Of a DNA stretch of 64,000 bases, positions 48,440-62,285 are shown in pieces (within the stretch, counting starts at the first letter, position 1; every line of letters starts with the position of its first letter). The position numbers and the translations under genes were made by a program. This DNA comes from Rhizopus arrhizus (taxonomy: Eukaryota > Mucoromycota > Mucoromycetes > Mucorales > Rhizopodaceae): contig JAKZZE010000006.1 in assembly GCA_024220505.1 (NCBI GenBank), positions 1,612,001 through 1,676,000 of the forward strand. Reading direction: 5' to 3'. The notes below the pieces were generated by a model. The model saw nothing but the letters and a program-made list of their open reading frames with translations. It was not told where the DNA came from and made no database searches.

Positions 48440-50853
48440 TCATGCTTCTAATTTTATACCATTCTCTACACATGCTTTAAGGACTTCCATTGCAAGAGAT
48501 TGGACCACTGGAACGTTACAAGTCTTCACAATAATCACTAGTTTCTTATCCATCTTTTCTTTTACTAGTCCATCTGTCACTTCTTTTCCCTTATGATGTA
48601 ACAAGAGACGTATAATCTCTATTCCTCTGTGTTTCACATCGACTGTTTCCTCGGGCTCTAACCATCTAGACATTCTTTCATAGCATTTATCTACTTTCAA
48701 AATCATTTCACACGTATTTGGACTGTTTGCTAATATGGCCAAAGCACCGGATGCAGCTCTTCTAGTCGCTGGATCTTCATGATCAGACAAGATCATCAAC
48801 AATCGAATTCGGTTTTGAGAACGTGCTGGATCACTATAAAGCTCAAAGACTGGCTCACAAAATGTCATGTTACATACCATCTCAGTCGCTGCTCTCTGAA
48901 CCATGTCATTACTTGATAGTTGTAAATTCTCAAAGACGCTCATACCATCCGCGTTTTCAATCAATAATCGCACGCGGTCATCCACCGAAGCCAGGTTGGT
49001 CAGAGCCATGAGAGCCTCAAATTGTCGTAACTGACCCGTGTCTTTGCAAAGTTCTAAAAAGGGCTTCACGAGGTCCAACACGACATCTCCGTGGAAGGCC
49101 AAACGAGGGTCCGCAGTAATAGCTAGTTTGGCTAAGGCTTGGGAGGCTACTAGGCCTGTGTTGCCTTGGTCGCGGGATAAAGGCAAAAGCCCCTTGAGAA
49201 CGCCTTGTTGAAGTAGTTGTCCGCGGGTTGCTTGAGGTGTGATGATGTTAAGGTAAGTCTGAGCGGCTACGGCACGAATGTTTGGGCTGCTGTTTTTAGA
49301 TAGGACGATCAAGGAAAGTGAAATGCCGTTAGTGATTGCTTTCTTAATACGACCCTCTACAGCGCGATCGCTCTCACGTGGATCGTCTTCCTCTGCTGGT
49401 GCATCACCCTTAGATCGTTGCTTGGCCTCGGCCAAATCTCTCAACTTTTTAATCTGCTTTTGTTTTTCGTCTAAGACAGGTCGATACATCGTTAGGTTTG
49501 CAAAGACTGTGCCGATACCAAACAACAAGGGATTGTTTGAGCTAGAGTTTTCTTCGCGTACTGTATTGATTGCTAGTGTTGAAAGACACTTCAAGAATGC
49601 ATCATCTTCTCCTAAGGATTCCTTGATTTCTGGCTTCAAGGATGAATAGGCTAAGCCTTCCAGTGCGTTCAATATCAGGCTTGTATCCACTGATTTGGAT
49701 TTAATCACTTCCTTTAAAGAATCCACTAGGCTGTCATTCGTCAAGTGCATCTTGTCCATCGCATCTTCTAGATTAGTATTGGCATTTGATGGATCAGCAT
49801 CTGTTGTCGGTAAGTCAGACTGAGCTTTCAGTTTGGTCAATGTCGTTTGAGCAGCTGCCTTTAAGTGAGGACTGGTCTTGCTTTGTCCAGCCATCTTGGC
49901 TAACCAATCGGTTGCAAATTTTAAAATCTGCTTACGGCAACTTTTATCAGAGGAGGCAATATTCAAGACTTCAGCTACGGCAACCTGGACATCCACTATT
50001 TCAAATTCAACTGTATCCATCATTTCCTCTATTACTCCTTCTTGACACAAAATTGCAGAACCGATCGTCATACTCGTTTGAAAGATAGCAATTAGTGTAC
50101 GATAAGCTAATAATTTGGAGTCATTCTTTCCCTGATCGATGCAGTAAGAAAAGCTTGCAGCGCATTTTTCAATAATAAATGTAAATGGGTATTCTGCTGA
50201 TGCGTTGGTTGGATTGAACAGTTGTGTGAGAATCATGAATGACAAGCTCTTTACACGTGCGGGTGTATCCTGTGTACCACAGGCGGTCAAGACAGTAATA
50301 AAGTTAGCTGAATTGACAAATGCTCGTACACGTTGAGTTTGGGTTGTATCGAGGTCAGATAAAAGTTTTTGAAATTGGATTACTCGAGGATCTTCTTCAA
50401 TTTCCTTTTCGGTAGATTGCTGTTCTCTCTTGTGAGTTGTGATGCGTAACAAAACGTTTTTTATTTCTTGGTTATCGGGATCACGCTTTAATGCAGCTTG
50501 AATGTCTTGTCGACAGTTTTCATATTGGTTCAAAGATTCATAAAGTAAAGCTCTTTTAACTAAAGTCGAAGAAACTGAAGCATCGTCCGAGCTGGTACTT
50601 TGTAATTCTAGTTGGAATAATAAGTTAGCTCATTTGGGAAAGATTTATCTGATTCTAACGTGTGTGTATGTACCTTTTGTCAAATCAGCAATCTGTTTTT
50701 CAATAAACTGTCATCAAAAAAGGAACAAGTTAGCTTTTAAAAAGAAATGCTTAAAGTACATGAATAATAGGCATTTACCTTATCTATATAAATGGTAGAA
50801 TATTAGCCTAACTTGAATGTTCATAAACTCTTTTTATTTTTACCTTCACTCAT
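48440..50853 (-). CDS. UNC45: UNC-45/Cro1/She4 (UCS) myosin chaperone
   Basis: Exons 50853-50844, 50783-50779 (5 nt), 50707-50674 and 50607-48440 join in phase to 738 residues, starting MSEDKFIEKQIADLTKEL. A short TPR-like helix pair (RALLYESLNQYENCRQDIQA and ALKRDPDNQEIKNVLL) is followed by a long ARM-repeat UCS region. It includes QRVRAFVNSANFITVLTACG, AVEGRIKKAITNGISLSLIV, IRAVAAQTYLNIITPQATRG, FEALMALTNLASVDDRVR and ATEMVCNMTFCEPVF; the last is the conserved loop close to the myosin-binding groove. UCS proteins fold and maintain myosin motor heads and work with Hsp90; fungal She4/Cro1/Rng3 are needed for endocytosis, cytokinesis and mRNA transport. Length lies near She4. The N-terminal TPR portion is shorter than in animal UNC-45. 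Confidence 0.9.
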
Positions 50854-52146
50854 ATTTGGAGTAAGAAGGAGAAGCGTAAAGCAAAAGGAGAGAAGCACAA
50901 CACACATTGTAAACCCCGCCAGCATCCTTTTTTTTTTTGTCGCTCTATCCGAAAAAGCTAATACTCTGAAGCACATGTACCTCTAATATATCAATTCCTT
51001 TAAGTTGTACGAAGATCAAATTAACAAATCGTCAAAATTCTTTGTACTTGTTTTTGAAACAATCAAAAAGTGCACAAGCTATAAAAGCGTTGGTACTATT
51101 ATCTTTTCAGAGTGTTATGTAGTCGGAAAATGTTGTAGCAGCTAACATAAAGAGTTGATTTAGGCACAGATTAGACACCATAAACAGCTTCACACATGTC
51201 TATTTCTAGTTCTTCCTCCATTCCTATAATAATACTGCATTCACTTGTTGCCTCCACTACATGGATGTCCATCATTCTTTTTCAGAACCACCACGCTTGA
51301 TTTTTAAAAAATGCCAGTTCATGTTTCTTATGTCAAGATCCTTAAGCGTTTGTTTATATATTATTTTGTTCGATAACTGCCATATTTTTAAATATGCCGC
51401 CAATGACATGATACCCTTGTTTGTTCACAAACTATCCCTTGATTAAAGCATGATACTTTAGGGTACTGTTATCATTTCTCGCGGCGAACAAATAGGTCAT
51501 AATTCATTCATTTTTGGTTACACTATGCTATTTGATCTTTTAGTAATATTTTAGCTTAATGTAATCTAATCGTAAGTAATGTAAGGAAGGAGGTGTCGGA
51601 CAGATTCGTATAGCTCATCAAGTGGCTCAGTCAATTTCAAGGGAGTCCAGCATTTACATAACAGTTTGAGCATGCACTAGCGCGGGAAATGATGGTACTT
51701 AAATTCTGAGTTATGTGTTTGATACATTTGCTTGGATTATCCTAGAAAGGTGCCTAAAAGATAATTAAAGTATATTCCATGTATCTCTAATGTATGTTTT
51801 CGAGGATAGCTTGGGAAACATCGCCTATTAACGCAATAGGACGATAGCTTGAGAATAAACAAAAAAAATACTTTTTTCGTCTATATGTAATTTTTATTGA
51901 TAGAAGCTAGCAAACATATTTTGCTTAATCGGTATATCTTTGCACTGGTTTAGCTTGATAGCATTCAATTCTGTTAGTTTCATTTAAAATTATCGCGTTT
52001 CATAGCTTTAGCTGAAAAGGTGAGATTTGCTATCGATTTGAGAACAAAAAGCCTCAGCGCAATAAAGTGGGAGGAAAGCTAAAAAACTCAGATATTGACA
52101 GGAGGAAAGGTGGCTTAAGTACAGTTTCCCTTCTTCAATTTCAAAA
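50854..52146. other. Intergenic spacer
   Basis: 1.3 kb between the UNC45 gene (minus) and the 52.1-kb gene (plus). Purine-rich close to 50860 (leader of UNC45); otherwise nothing recognised. Confidence 0.4.
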
Positions 52147-52924
52147 ATGGCGTATAATATTGGCACAATCCAAAGGCAATTAAGTACTTTATTAGAAGAA
52201 TTTAAACGATCACGAAACACTTGGGATGAAATAAATTCACACGCTTTTCCAATTGCCAACAAGTTATCCAATACCATTATTCAGTCAAGGTTTACAGTGT
52301 ACAATTTATATTTGCAAGTAAAAGCCTTACAAATAAAAGATTAGATACGTTGATGAAATAGATTATTGGCATCCTTTATTGACAATGGAGTTTCCAAATT
52401 TGACACAAAAATTCGAAGTCAAGATGCAAACAATCATCAAGAAATACACCGATCAGTTGGTAGATCTAATAGAGAAAATGGTTCGAATAACACAAAATGT
52501 GCATGCATGTATCGGTATGAACTAACATAATTCACTAGGGAAAACAGCATAGTAAAATGCAAAGTCAATACAGGGATTTGTGCATGATGTGCCGCCAAGC
52601 AAAAGGAGTTCATGGAGAGGAATTTGTATGTAAAAAGGCTGTGTACAAAACATGTTCACTAGATTCATACCGTAATAGAATGTAGTTCTAGTTTGTATTG
52701 TATATTGATCATCATTTTTAGGCAAAAGAATGAAGGCTATATTAGATATGTATTCAAAAGAAATAGACACTAAAAGATCATTGATTTCAGACACAAAAGG
52801 ATTTTTGAGCATAACAAGCAGAGATGAAGGAATGATATTGCTATCCATGTGGATAAACCAGCCTAACTTAATTACTTTTATACTACAAGAATGGGATGAT
52901 ATCTGTACAACAGAAATGAATTGA
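52147..52924 (+). CDS. Helical protein, possible C1orf109/AIRIM-like ribosome-maturation factor
   Basis: Three exons (52147-52289, 52345-52514, 52722-52924) close in phase to 171 residues. The protein is predicted mostly helical. TIQRQLSTLLEEFKRSRNTW and FPIANKLSNTI at the start, FPNLTQKFEVKMQTIIKKYT in the middle, and SMWINQPNLITFILQEWDDI near the end recall in order and spacing the C1orf109 domain, whose human member acts with AFG2 ATPases in late 60S subunit maturation. The likeness is judged by eye and weak. The second intron (207 nt) is longer than usual here; a missed exon in it is possible. Coding reality is better supported than the family. Confidence 0.5.
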
Positions 52925-54296
52925 GATGTATCCAAATAAAGGAAACACAATTAATAAAGCATTTGCACAGTCCGACATTGTCACATAGGTCAAGAAAAAT
53001 TAAGCATACATTGACATGTATCAATGATAGTGTCTGTTATACATCATAATGTATATATAAATTATATTGTTCCTATTCAAACATTTGTAAATAAAAATAA
53101 TATGCCTTCTGTGCAAAAAAGTGTCGGAGCGGTGATCCTCGTTCATTGCTATTAGTCATTGTCGTTGCTCTGTCACTATTAGTCTTGTTGGCTGGAGATA
53201 GTAGCTTTATTATTTAACATGCGGCCAATATGTGTTGTGATCCTTTCTGAGTTTTCAGTGGTATTCATGCCTGCAACTTGGTTGGTTAGGATTGCTTCAC
53301 CTATTGCTCAAGGAAATTACATTATTTTTAGTTAGTTTTTTGTTCCTGAGGCACTTTTCGCTTCATAGATAAAAATAGGCCCTAATTAGCTTGCATCTTT
53401 TATATTTAGCAATTATCTGGCCATCCCTTCATACAAAAACTGTTCTTGTCAGCTAATACAATATCACTTGATGTTGCTTTTCGTAAGATAGTTCCTTTCC
53501 CTTTGTTAAGTTAGCCATCCCCTTGGTCACTTCAAGGTTGCCATTTAAAAGTACCAAGTCCGAGCATTGATTATAATTCAGTTACAAAATCAATTTGGGG
53601 GATAGATCCCAACATATCATACGACTCTTTACCCATCTTATCCCCGCACAAACATATTTTTCTCTTTTACTTAGAAATTATTATATCATTCAATATCGTA
53701 TCCTTAACATCTACTTGAATTTAAATTCAGTAAGTACAGCCAACAGTTTTTTTTTTTATATTCCAGCCCTTTTTTGTGCTAACTCTGTGAAAATTTTTTT
53801 TGTGCGAACAATTTGGAAAAATCTTAAGAGGTGTAACTTAATTTATCAGAAGGGTTACTCAGAAAAAGAGAGGAAAATAATAGTTTACTTTTTCTCTTAC
53901 TTTAATAAAATAGATCATAAGCAAACGCTTTCTCTCTGTCTTTTTTTTTTTCTTTCTTGTAATGAATCGGAGAAAGTAGAAAATAAAATAAAAGATGAAG
54001 TACACTCCTTTTTATTATAAAACGGATAAAAGGTTCTAAAACGAAAAAGATAATAACTTGTGCAACTTAATAATTAAATAAAAAAAGAGAGAGGGAAAAG
54101 CTTTCATTTTCTTCTTTTTCTTTTTTCTTTATATCAAACAACACAGCAAAAGAAACAATTTTTTTTTTGGTTTTATTTTCACTCATTTATTTAAAACCAC
54201 CTTTTTCTTTAGTTACTAAACAACCTTCTACTTTCCTTTTTGAACACTTTACTTTCCTTTTAACTTTCCTCCTCTCATTAACAAACATACAACAAG
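52925..54296. other. Intergenic spacer and bHLH promoter
   Basis: 1.37 kb. The part from about 54080 to 54296 is strongly C/T-rich, typical of the leader of an active gene. A 141-codon frame at 53595-54020 begins at TTG, is of low-complexity AT-rich composition, and matches nothing. Confidence 0.45.
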
Positions 54297-55190
54297 ATGA
54301 ACACTATTGAATCAGAATTTGGCTTTGATGAATACATTATGCCCACCAACTATTCCACTGTTCCCAAACTTGAACCTTTTGATGCACAATTGTATCCCTC
54401 AGGTAACAGTGATCTTTTCATACTTTATGACGTCAGACTAATTATATACAGGCTTTTATTATGGTGAACATAATGGAATGGACTTGAACCAAGGTGTGAT
54501 GATGACCTATGATGTTTATCCTCATCAAATCCAAGAAGGCTCCGCTAGCCCTGAATCGATCTCTTCTCGTCTTTCACCCCCCTTGCCCTCTCCCCCACTT
54601 TTATCGAGCGCTACAACTATCACTGAAAAGATAGCCAATGTCAACAAGTTGCCCGAATCATTCTTGCCCGAGTTTCATCAATACTCAAAGGAAACTTATG
54701 AAAATGGATCTTCTCAAAACAAAAAACGTAGACGTGCAAAGGACAATGATGATAATAACAGCAGTTCAGAAGAAGATATTGATGGTGTCTCTGCTCAAGA
54801 GATTCGTAGACAAATTCATATTCAATCTGAACAAAAGCGTCGTGCCCAAATCAAAGACGGATTCGAAGAATTACGTCAACATTTGCCTGGTTGTGTGAAC
54901 AAAAAGATGAGCAAAGCTGCTCTCTTGCACAGAAGTGAGTGTTTATCCATTATGAATTATAAAATGCTTATGACTTGTTTATTAGCTGTTCAACACTTGC
55001 AACACTTGAAAAGAAATCAAGCCTCTTTATTGGCTGAATTGGAACGTATGATGAATGAAAATGAACAACTAAGAAAGTAAGTCTCCTTATTATTGATAAT
55101 GTACAGCAAAACACTAATATTTTTATTAGGTTTCAAGAATCTGTTTTGCAAAAGCAGGCCCTTGAAAGAATGTACCAAGTCAACATGTAA
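54297..55190 (+). CDS. bHLH (Myc/Max-like leucine-zipper) transcription factor
   Basis: Four exons (54297-54402, 54452-54934, 54986-55076, 55130-55190) give 246 residues. The N-terminus is acidic and aromatic (possible activation region), then a Ser/Pro-rich block (LSPPLPSPPLLSS), a basic nuclear-localisation-like KKRRRAK, and an acidic DDNNSSSEEDID. The bHLH spans about residues 140-195: basic region QIHIQSEQKRRAQIKDGFEE with the E-box-reading His/Glu/Arg triad (H..xE..xR), helix 1 LRQHLPG, loop NKKMSKAALL, and helix 2 TVQHLQHLKRN. A zipper-like helix (ASLLAELERMMNENEQLRKF) follows. An intron falls inside the loop/helix 2. The E and R positions predict CANNTG binding. Confidence 0.9.
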
Positions 55191-55629
55191 AAAAAATTTT
55201 TTTTTTTTACTTGTTCTTTGTATCATTTTTTTTTTTCTTTTGTTCTCTTCACTTTTTTTATTATTTTCATTAGCACAGGTTATTTTATTTATTTTGATAC
55301 CCCGTTGCTTTTTGCATGTTCTAATTTTTTTTTTTTGATTCTTAAAGACTCCCATTTTTTTAAATACTTTCTCTTTGAAAAAATCATTTAATTGGAATTG
55401 AACCTTTAAGTTATTTATGAATCTCACTATGCTCATACTTTTTTATTATTCTCCCCTTCCCCCTTCTCTTAGATAATAAATTGATTTAATTCGATATACA
55501 TTTGTTACTGCAAGCTTTTTTTTCATTGGTTCAAAAAGAGTGGCTGGGGGAGAAATCACTGAACATAACACAATTTTTTGATTTTTTTTTCTTTTTTTTC
55601 TTTCTTTCCTTTTACTGATTTAAAAAAAA
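55191..55629. other. bHLH 3' region and DBP2 promoter
   Basis: 439 bp with many T runs; the DBP2 leader is T-rich up to the AAAAAAAAATG start. No gene is seen. Confidence 0.5.
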
Positions 55630-58056
<2,427 letters not shown>

Positions 58057-58305
58057 ATCACCATTTATTGGCCATTCCTCTTTGTTTCTTTAGATATGCG
58101 TTTATATAAAATACATCCCTCTTTTAATGTATAACTCAGAATAATAAAAAAAAAAACTCTAAATATGAACAAGCAAAAGAGTAGTTTCATAGAACATGTT
58201 TAGTAACTAACAGATTTTTAACATTTAAATCACCGCTTTATCGTCGTTGTTTTCCTTTTTTATTTTTTATATTATTCAAGGGTTATTTTTAAGGAGAAAA
58301 AAAAA

Positions 58306-59083
58306 ATGACAGATCTTAACAAGGAAGATGCAACTGCATTAAAAGACATGAAATCATTTGAAAAATGGCGCAAATCATTGCAATACATTACTGGTTTAGG
58401 CATGACTGAACAAGAAAAAAACGAATTCAAGAAAAAGTTAGATCAAGAATTAGAAGAATACCAATGTAAAACATGTGAAGTATGGAAAGAAAATTTGATC
58501 AAGAATAGTAAGCCTTGAGCACAACACACTTTCACTTATACTCATACACATTACATAGGTCCACCTGTTCGATTCATGATAGATGAGATGCGAAAGATCA
58601 ACAAGGAAGTAACCAAAGATGATTTTGCCTGTGTTCCATGTGATGCCACCAGGGCAGGAGGTTTTTCACCCGAAGGCATCATTTTGTGTCAAAATCGGTT
58701 GCCTACCAAAGGCATGCAAGAGACAACCATGGTCCATGAAATGGTTCATTTATATGATAATACAAAATTTAAAGTGGATTGGACCGATTTAAAGCATCAG
58801 GCTTGCAGTGAAGTACGTTCAATGATTTTTATAGAGAAAGATGGCTAATAATACAAGTTAGATTAGAGCATCTAGTTTGAGTGGAGATTGTAAATGGACA
58901 AGAGAAGTTAGAAGAGGATTCTTCACTTTTACAAAGCAACATCAAGCTTGTGTTAAAAGAAGAGCTATTCTTTCGGTTGAACAAAATCCTAACTGTCACA
59001 GTAAAGAAGAAGCAGAACGTGCTGTTCTGAGCGTATTTGACAGTTGCTTTGCGGATACTAGACCTTTTGATGAAATTTATTAG
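58306..59083 (+). CDS. ATP23: Atp23, mitochondrial intermembrane-space metalloprotease
   Basis: Three exons (58306-58507, 58559-58812, 58862-59083) give 225 residues from ATG just after a run of A. The zinc protease motif HEMVH sits in [20 protein letters not shown]. Around it are CQNRLPTKG and [20 protein letters not shown], all signatures of the Atp23 family. Many Cys ([27 protein letters not shown]) fit the twin disulfides formed by Mia40 in the intermembrane space; there is no cleavable presequence, as expected. Atp23 trims the presequence of Atp6 and helps assemble the F1Fo ATP synthase, and degrades Ups1-type proteins. The catalytic Glu is present. Confidence 0.95.
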
Positions 59084-60189
59084 AAAAGTATTGTAAATAT
59101 AAAGCTTTTTTTTTTTGAAGTTTTTTTATTTTATTTGATTGCCGATCTCTGTTGCACATCTTTCGAAAATGACATGTAGTAGAAGATGTCATAAGTGTTC
59201 TTGACATCACGTCCTTCACGGGAATCATTTCAATTATTAAAAAGATAAAGCCGACGATTTAGTTGTCAGTGTATGATCTGTAGGATATTGGCTATTTGGA
59301 ATTATTATTTGTTGCAGTATTACTTGTAAAGCCTCGTATTTTGTGATTTTTTTTCCCCCGTTCTTTTCAGGTGTATTTTGCTCGTTATCTGCTTCAATAT
59401 CAATCGTTCCACGTATGATTGGCATCAAGCTGGTACAAATCTCGACTATCTGCTCCTCAGAATTGTTAAAATTTTCAAAAGAGAGAGGCCTTCCACATGA
59501 ATATTTGTTGCCGTTATTGTTTCTAAGCTGTAATAAGATGTATTACAAAAAAGGGTGTTTCCAATTACTGCCTTTATTTTCTCACATTTTCTCCTATTTC
59601 AGGAGTTTTATATTGTCATTTATTTGGAAAACACTATACTAATGCTTTCCCCTGAACTCACTCTAGTGTCTGTAACATATCTTTTCCTTCTTACTCGTTT
59701 ATTTTCCTTTTCTTTTTTTTTTCGTCCTTGAACCCAAAGAGTGTTTTTTTGATATCCTTACGTTCCTTTTTGATCTGACTTGAGCAATTAAGGTGTACTA
59801 AAGACGCAGTGCACTCACTTAAGTCTTTTTAATATGAATAAAAAAAATTTAATTACATTAATATTTTTTTTTGAAGCTATAAATTTTCTTAGTGGCTATT
59901 TTAGAGCGTACCAATATAGACGCAGTTGAAATTCGAGATCAAAAACTTCAGCAGACAAAGGTAAATGAATGAATATTTAAGGGCTCTTGAAGAAAGTTTT
60001 TATTGAAACCTTCTCAAACAAAAGATTGTGTTTCTGTTTTAATCTATTCTGTTTTCATTGGTATATCCTGTGTGATCGATAGGGCTAATGCGCCGAAAAC
60101 CCTGACTTAAAAAACCTGTTTGCATATGCGCCAAGAATCTGCCAATCTTATTGTCATTGTAGTCATTGCAACAAAGCATATGTTTAAAA
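59084..60189. other. Intergenic spacer
   Basis: 1.1 kb, AT-rich, between ATP23 and the MITE. Frames at 59237-59428 (minus) and 59343-59642 (plus) show no family likeness. Confidence 0.4.
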
Positions 60190-60191
60190 TA

Positions 60192-60214
60192 CAGTGGTTC
60201 AACGTCACTAGGAC

Positions 60215-60245
<31 letters not shown>

Positions 60246-60609
60246 GAAAAAGACGGTTGGATTTTAGAGAAAAACTGATTACAGGTTTGAATATAGTTTG
60301 ACCTAAGAAAGGAAATCAAATTGTACGCTTTTTTTTTTGGTAGACAATTCGGTCAAGAAAATAATTTAGTTGACCATCTTGTTTGAATCATCTTGGTCAG
60401 GCAAAAACAGCCAAATGAAAAAGAGTCATAGCAAGGAACCGTGATAGGCTGTTTGCTTAATTAACTGTCAAATCAGTTTACCGAATGCTGAGTAAAATGT
60501 TGAGGATTTTTCCACAAGTTAAGATTTTACTTGGTTCAAACCTGCAGCCAATTTTCTCTAAAATCCGACCGCCTTTTTCAAAAGTGACAAAGCGACATTG
60601 GAGCCACTA
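60192..60609. mobile_element. Tc1/mariner-type MITE with about 75-bp inverted repeats
   Basis: Left arm from 60192 (CAGTGGTTC, then about 60246 GAAAAAGACGGTTGGATTTT, AGAGAAAA, to AGGTTTGAA) matches the reverse complement of the right arm ending at 60609 (TAGTGGCTCC inward, GAAAAAGGCGGTCGGATTTT, AGAGAAAA, to GGTTTGAA). Arms are about 75-110 bp with a few mismatches, and the left arm is lengthened by a 29-nt T run (60217-60245). Both ends are directly flanked by TA (60190-60191 and 60610-60611), the target duplication of Tc1/mariner elements, and CAGTGG-type ends are common in that superfamily. The 240-bp interior holds no transposase frame, so it is non-autonomous. Confidence 0.82.
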
Positions 60610-60611
60610 TA

Positions 60612-61380
60612 GACGGCAAATTGAATAGATTAACCCAGGTAGCACTGGATCTGAATAATTTGAGCAAATAATATGTCTACTTTGAAAAGCCCAGTAAACG
60701 AAGGAGTAACGGTTTTTCAATTCAGCTTATCGTCCGCCTTTCAGTAGTTGTTGGCAATTGTATGCTTCAAATGTCACGTGAGCTGTCGGCAAAAAGGGTA
60801 TGCTTTATTGAGTATCAGATGTGAGAAGGAGAATATGTATGTAACCATCAAGTTGACATTATACACACTTTTTTATTTTATTACTTCTTTATAGTTTTAA
60901 TAGCAACAATACAAATATAAGCTGTAAATGAATTATGTATACAAAAAAGGAGAAGACTACAATGGCAAAACTCCCTTTTTTTTTTCTGCTCAATTTAAGC
61001 TACTTTAGATGTAACACTATTTTGAAAGAAAGAACCCCGATGTCATTCGTATTTTTGTAAGCAAAGCCATTCAATAAGTCATGCAATTCATCTCCAATGG
61101 ACTTGGCTAATTTAACAGTGAAAACATAATATTTGTAAGATTTCAGTTGATCATGGTTCTTTCTAACGCAGTCACGCAGCGTCCACAGATAGAAGAGCCT
61201 TCTTTTAAATTGTAAAATAGCTAAAAGCACAATGCAAACGAAAGTGAGTCTGAAAAACCGTTTGACACGCGACTGCGTCTTTTTTTTTTAATCCCCCCCT
61301 TTTTTTTTCTTCTCCTCTTTCTTTAGCTCTTGGCTTTTTCTTGTTTTTCTCTTTTCTTTTTTTCTCTTTCCATTTTCAAC
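60612..61380. other. YOP1 upstream region
   Basis: 769 bp. C/T-rich from about 61280 to 61380 (YOP1 leader). A minus-strand frame of about 95 codons at 61000-61283 has a protein-like look (FKRRLFYLWTLRDCVRK) but no ATG and no splice context, so it is not called. Confidence 0.4.
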
Positions 61381-62032
61381 ATGTCCGCAAGTAGTCCTTA
61401 TAGTGCAGAAAAGATTCAACTCAAGTTAAAGGAAACAGTGAATCGACTTGATGGTGAACTTGGCAAATTTAAATATGCCAATGAATTTGAGCGTAGAACA
61501 GGTGTACCTAAAAGCTATGTTGCACTTGGTGTTGCTGGTATTGGCTTTGTCATGATCTTTTTCAATATTGCTGGACAACTCTTGACAAACACCATTTCTT
61601 GGATTTATCCTGGTAAAAGAGAGAGAGAGTAGTAAATGCAAATTAGGAAACTAACATATATGTAGCCTATGCTTCCTTTAAAGCTATTGAATCTCCTAGC
61701 AAAGAGGATGATAAGCAATGGTTAACTTATTGGACTGTGATTGGATTTGTTCAAACTATTGAATACTTTTCTGACATTTTACTTTATTGGTTCCCCTTTT
61801 ACTATCTCTTCAAGACTCTTTTAGTTCTCTATTTGGCTTTACCTCAATTTAGAGTAAGTGGTTACACATACATTATTGTTTATCTAAGTGCTTTTGTGTT
61901 TAGGGTGCCGAGATGCTTTATGCTCGTTTCGTACGTCCTTACTTACTTGAAGCACAAACTGATATTGATGCACAAGCCGAGAAATTGAAGTCAAAGATTA
62001 GTGGTGTATTTGCTTCTGAAAAGACAGAATAA
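61381..62032 (+). CDS. YOP1: Yop1/REEP5 (DP1) ER-tubule-shaping protein
   Basis: Three exons (61381-61612, 61666-61853, 61904-62032) give 182 residues, the normal size. The TB2/DP1/HVA22 domain has two hydrophobic hairpins: [38 protein letters not shown], then [20 protein letters not shown] and [39 protein letters not shown]. These wedge into the cytosolic leaflet and bend ER membrane into tubules, with reticulons. The C-terminal amphipathic helix ([15 protein letters not shown]) is present. Introns are 53 and 50 nt; the first has a CTAAC branch site. Confidence 0.96.
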
Positions 62033-62285
62033 TTTGTGTGTTTGTGTGTGTATATCAAAAAGTAGATATACGGAAAATAAAATAAAGTTTTTTGTATGTG
62101 TGATCATTTTCCGGTACAAATAAAAGGCTAAAGCAGGAAAAAAAAAATTCTTTTTTATGACATAAACAAATGATAAAGAAGTGCGCTAATGTACATAATA
62201 TATGTACTTCTTACTGCATATATAGAATTTTATAGGCATTAATAGTTAAAGCAAGATCATGCTTGATTATAAACGTTTATTATTA

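Noticed and set aside
53595..54020. 141-codon plus-strand frame
   Set aside because: Begins at TTG, is composed of Phe/Ile/Lys from T- and A-rich sequence, and overlaps the bHLH promoter; not a convincing gene.
61000..61283. Minus-strand frame of about 95 codons that looks protein-like
   Set aside because: No ATG before an in-frame TAA and no usable acceptor for a 5' exon; it runs into the YOP1 promoter. Could be a decayed gene but not supported.
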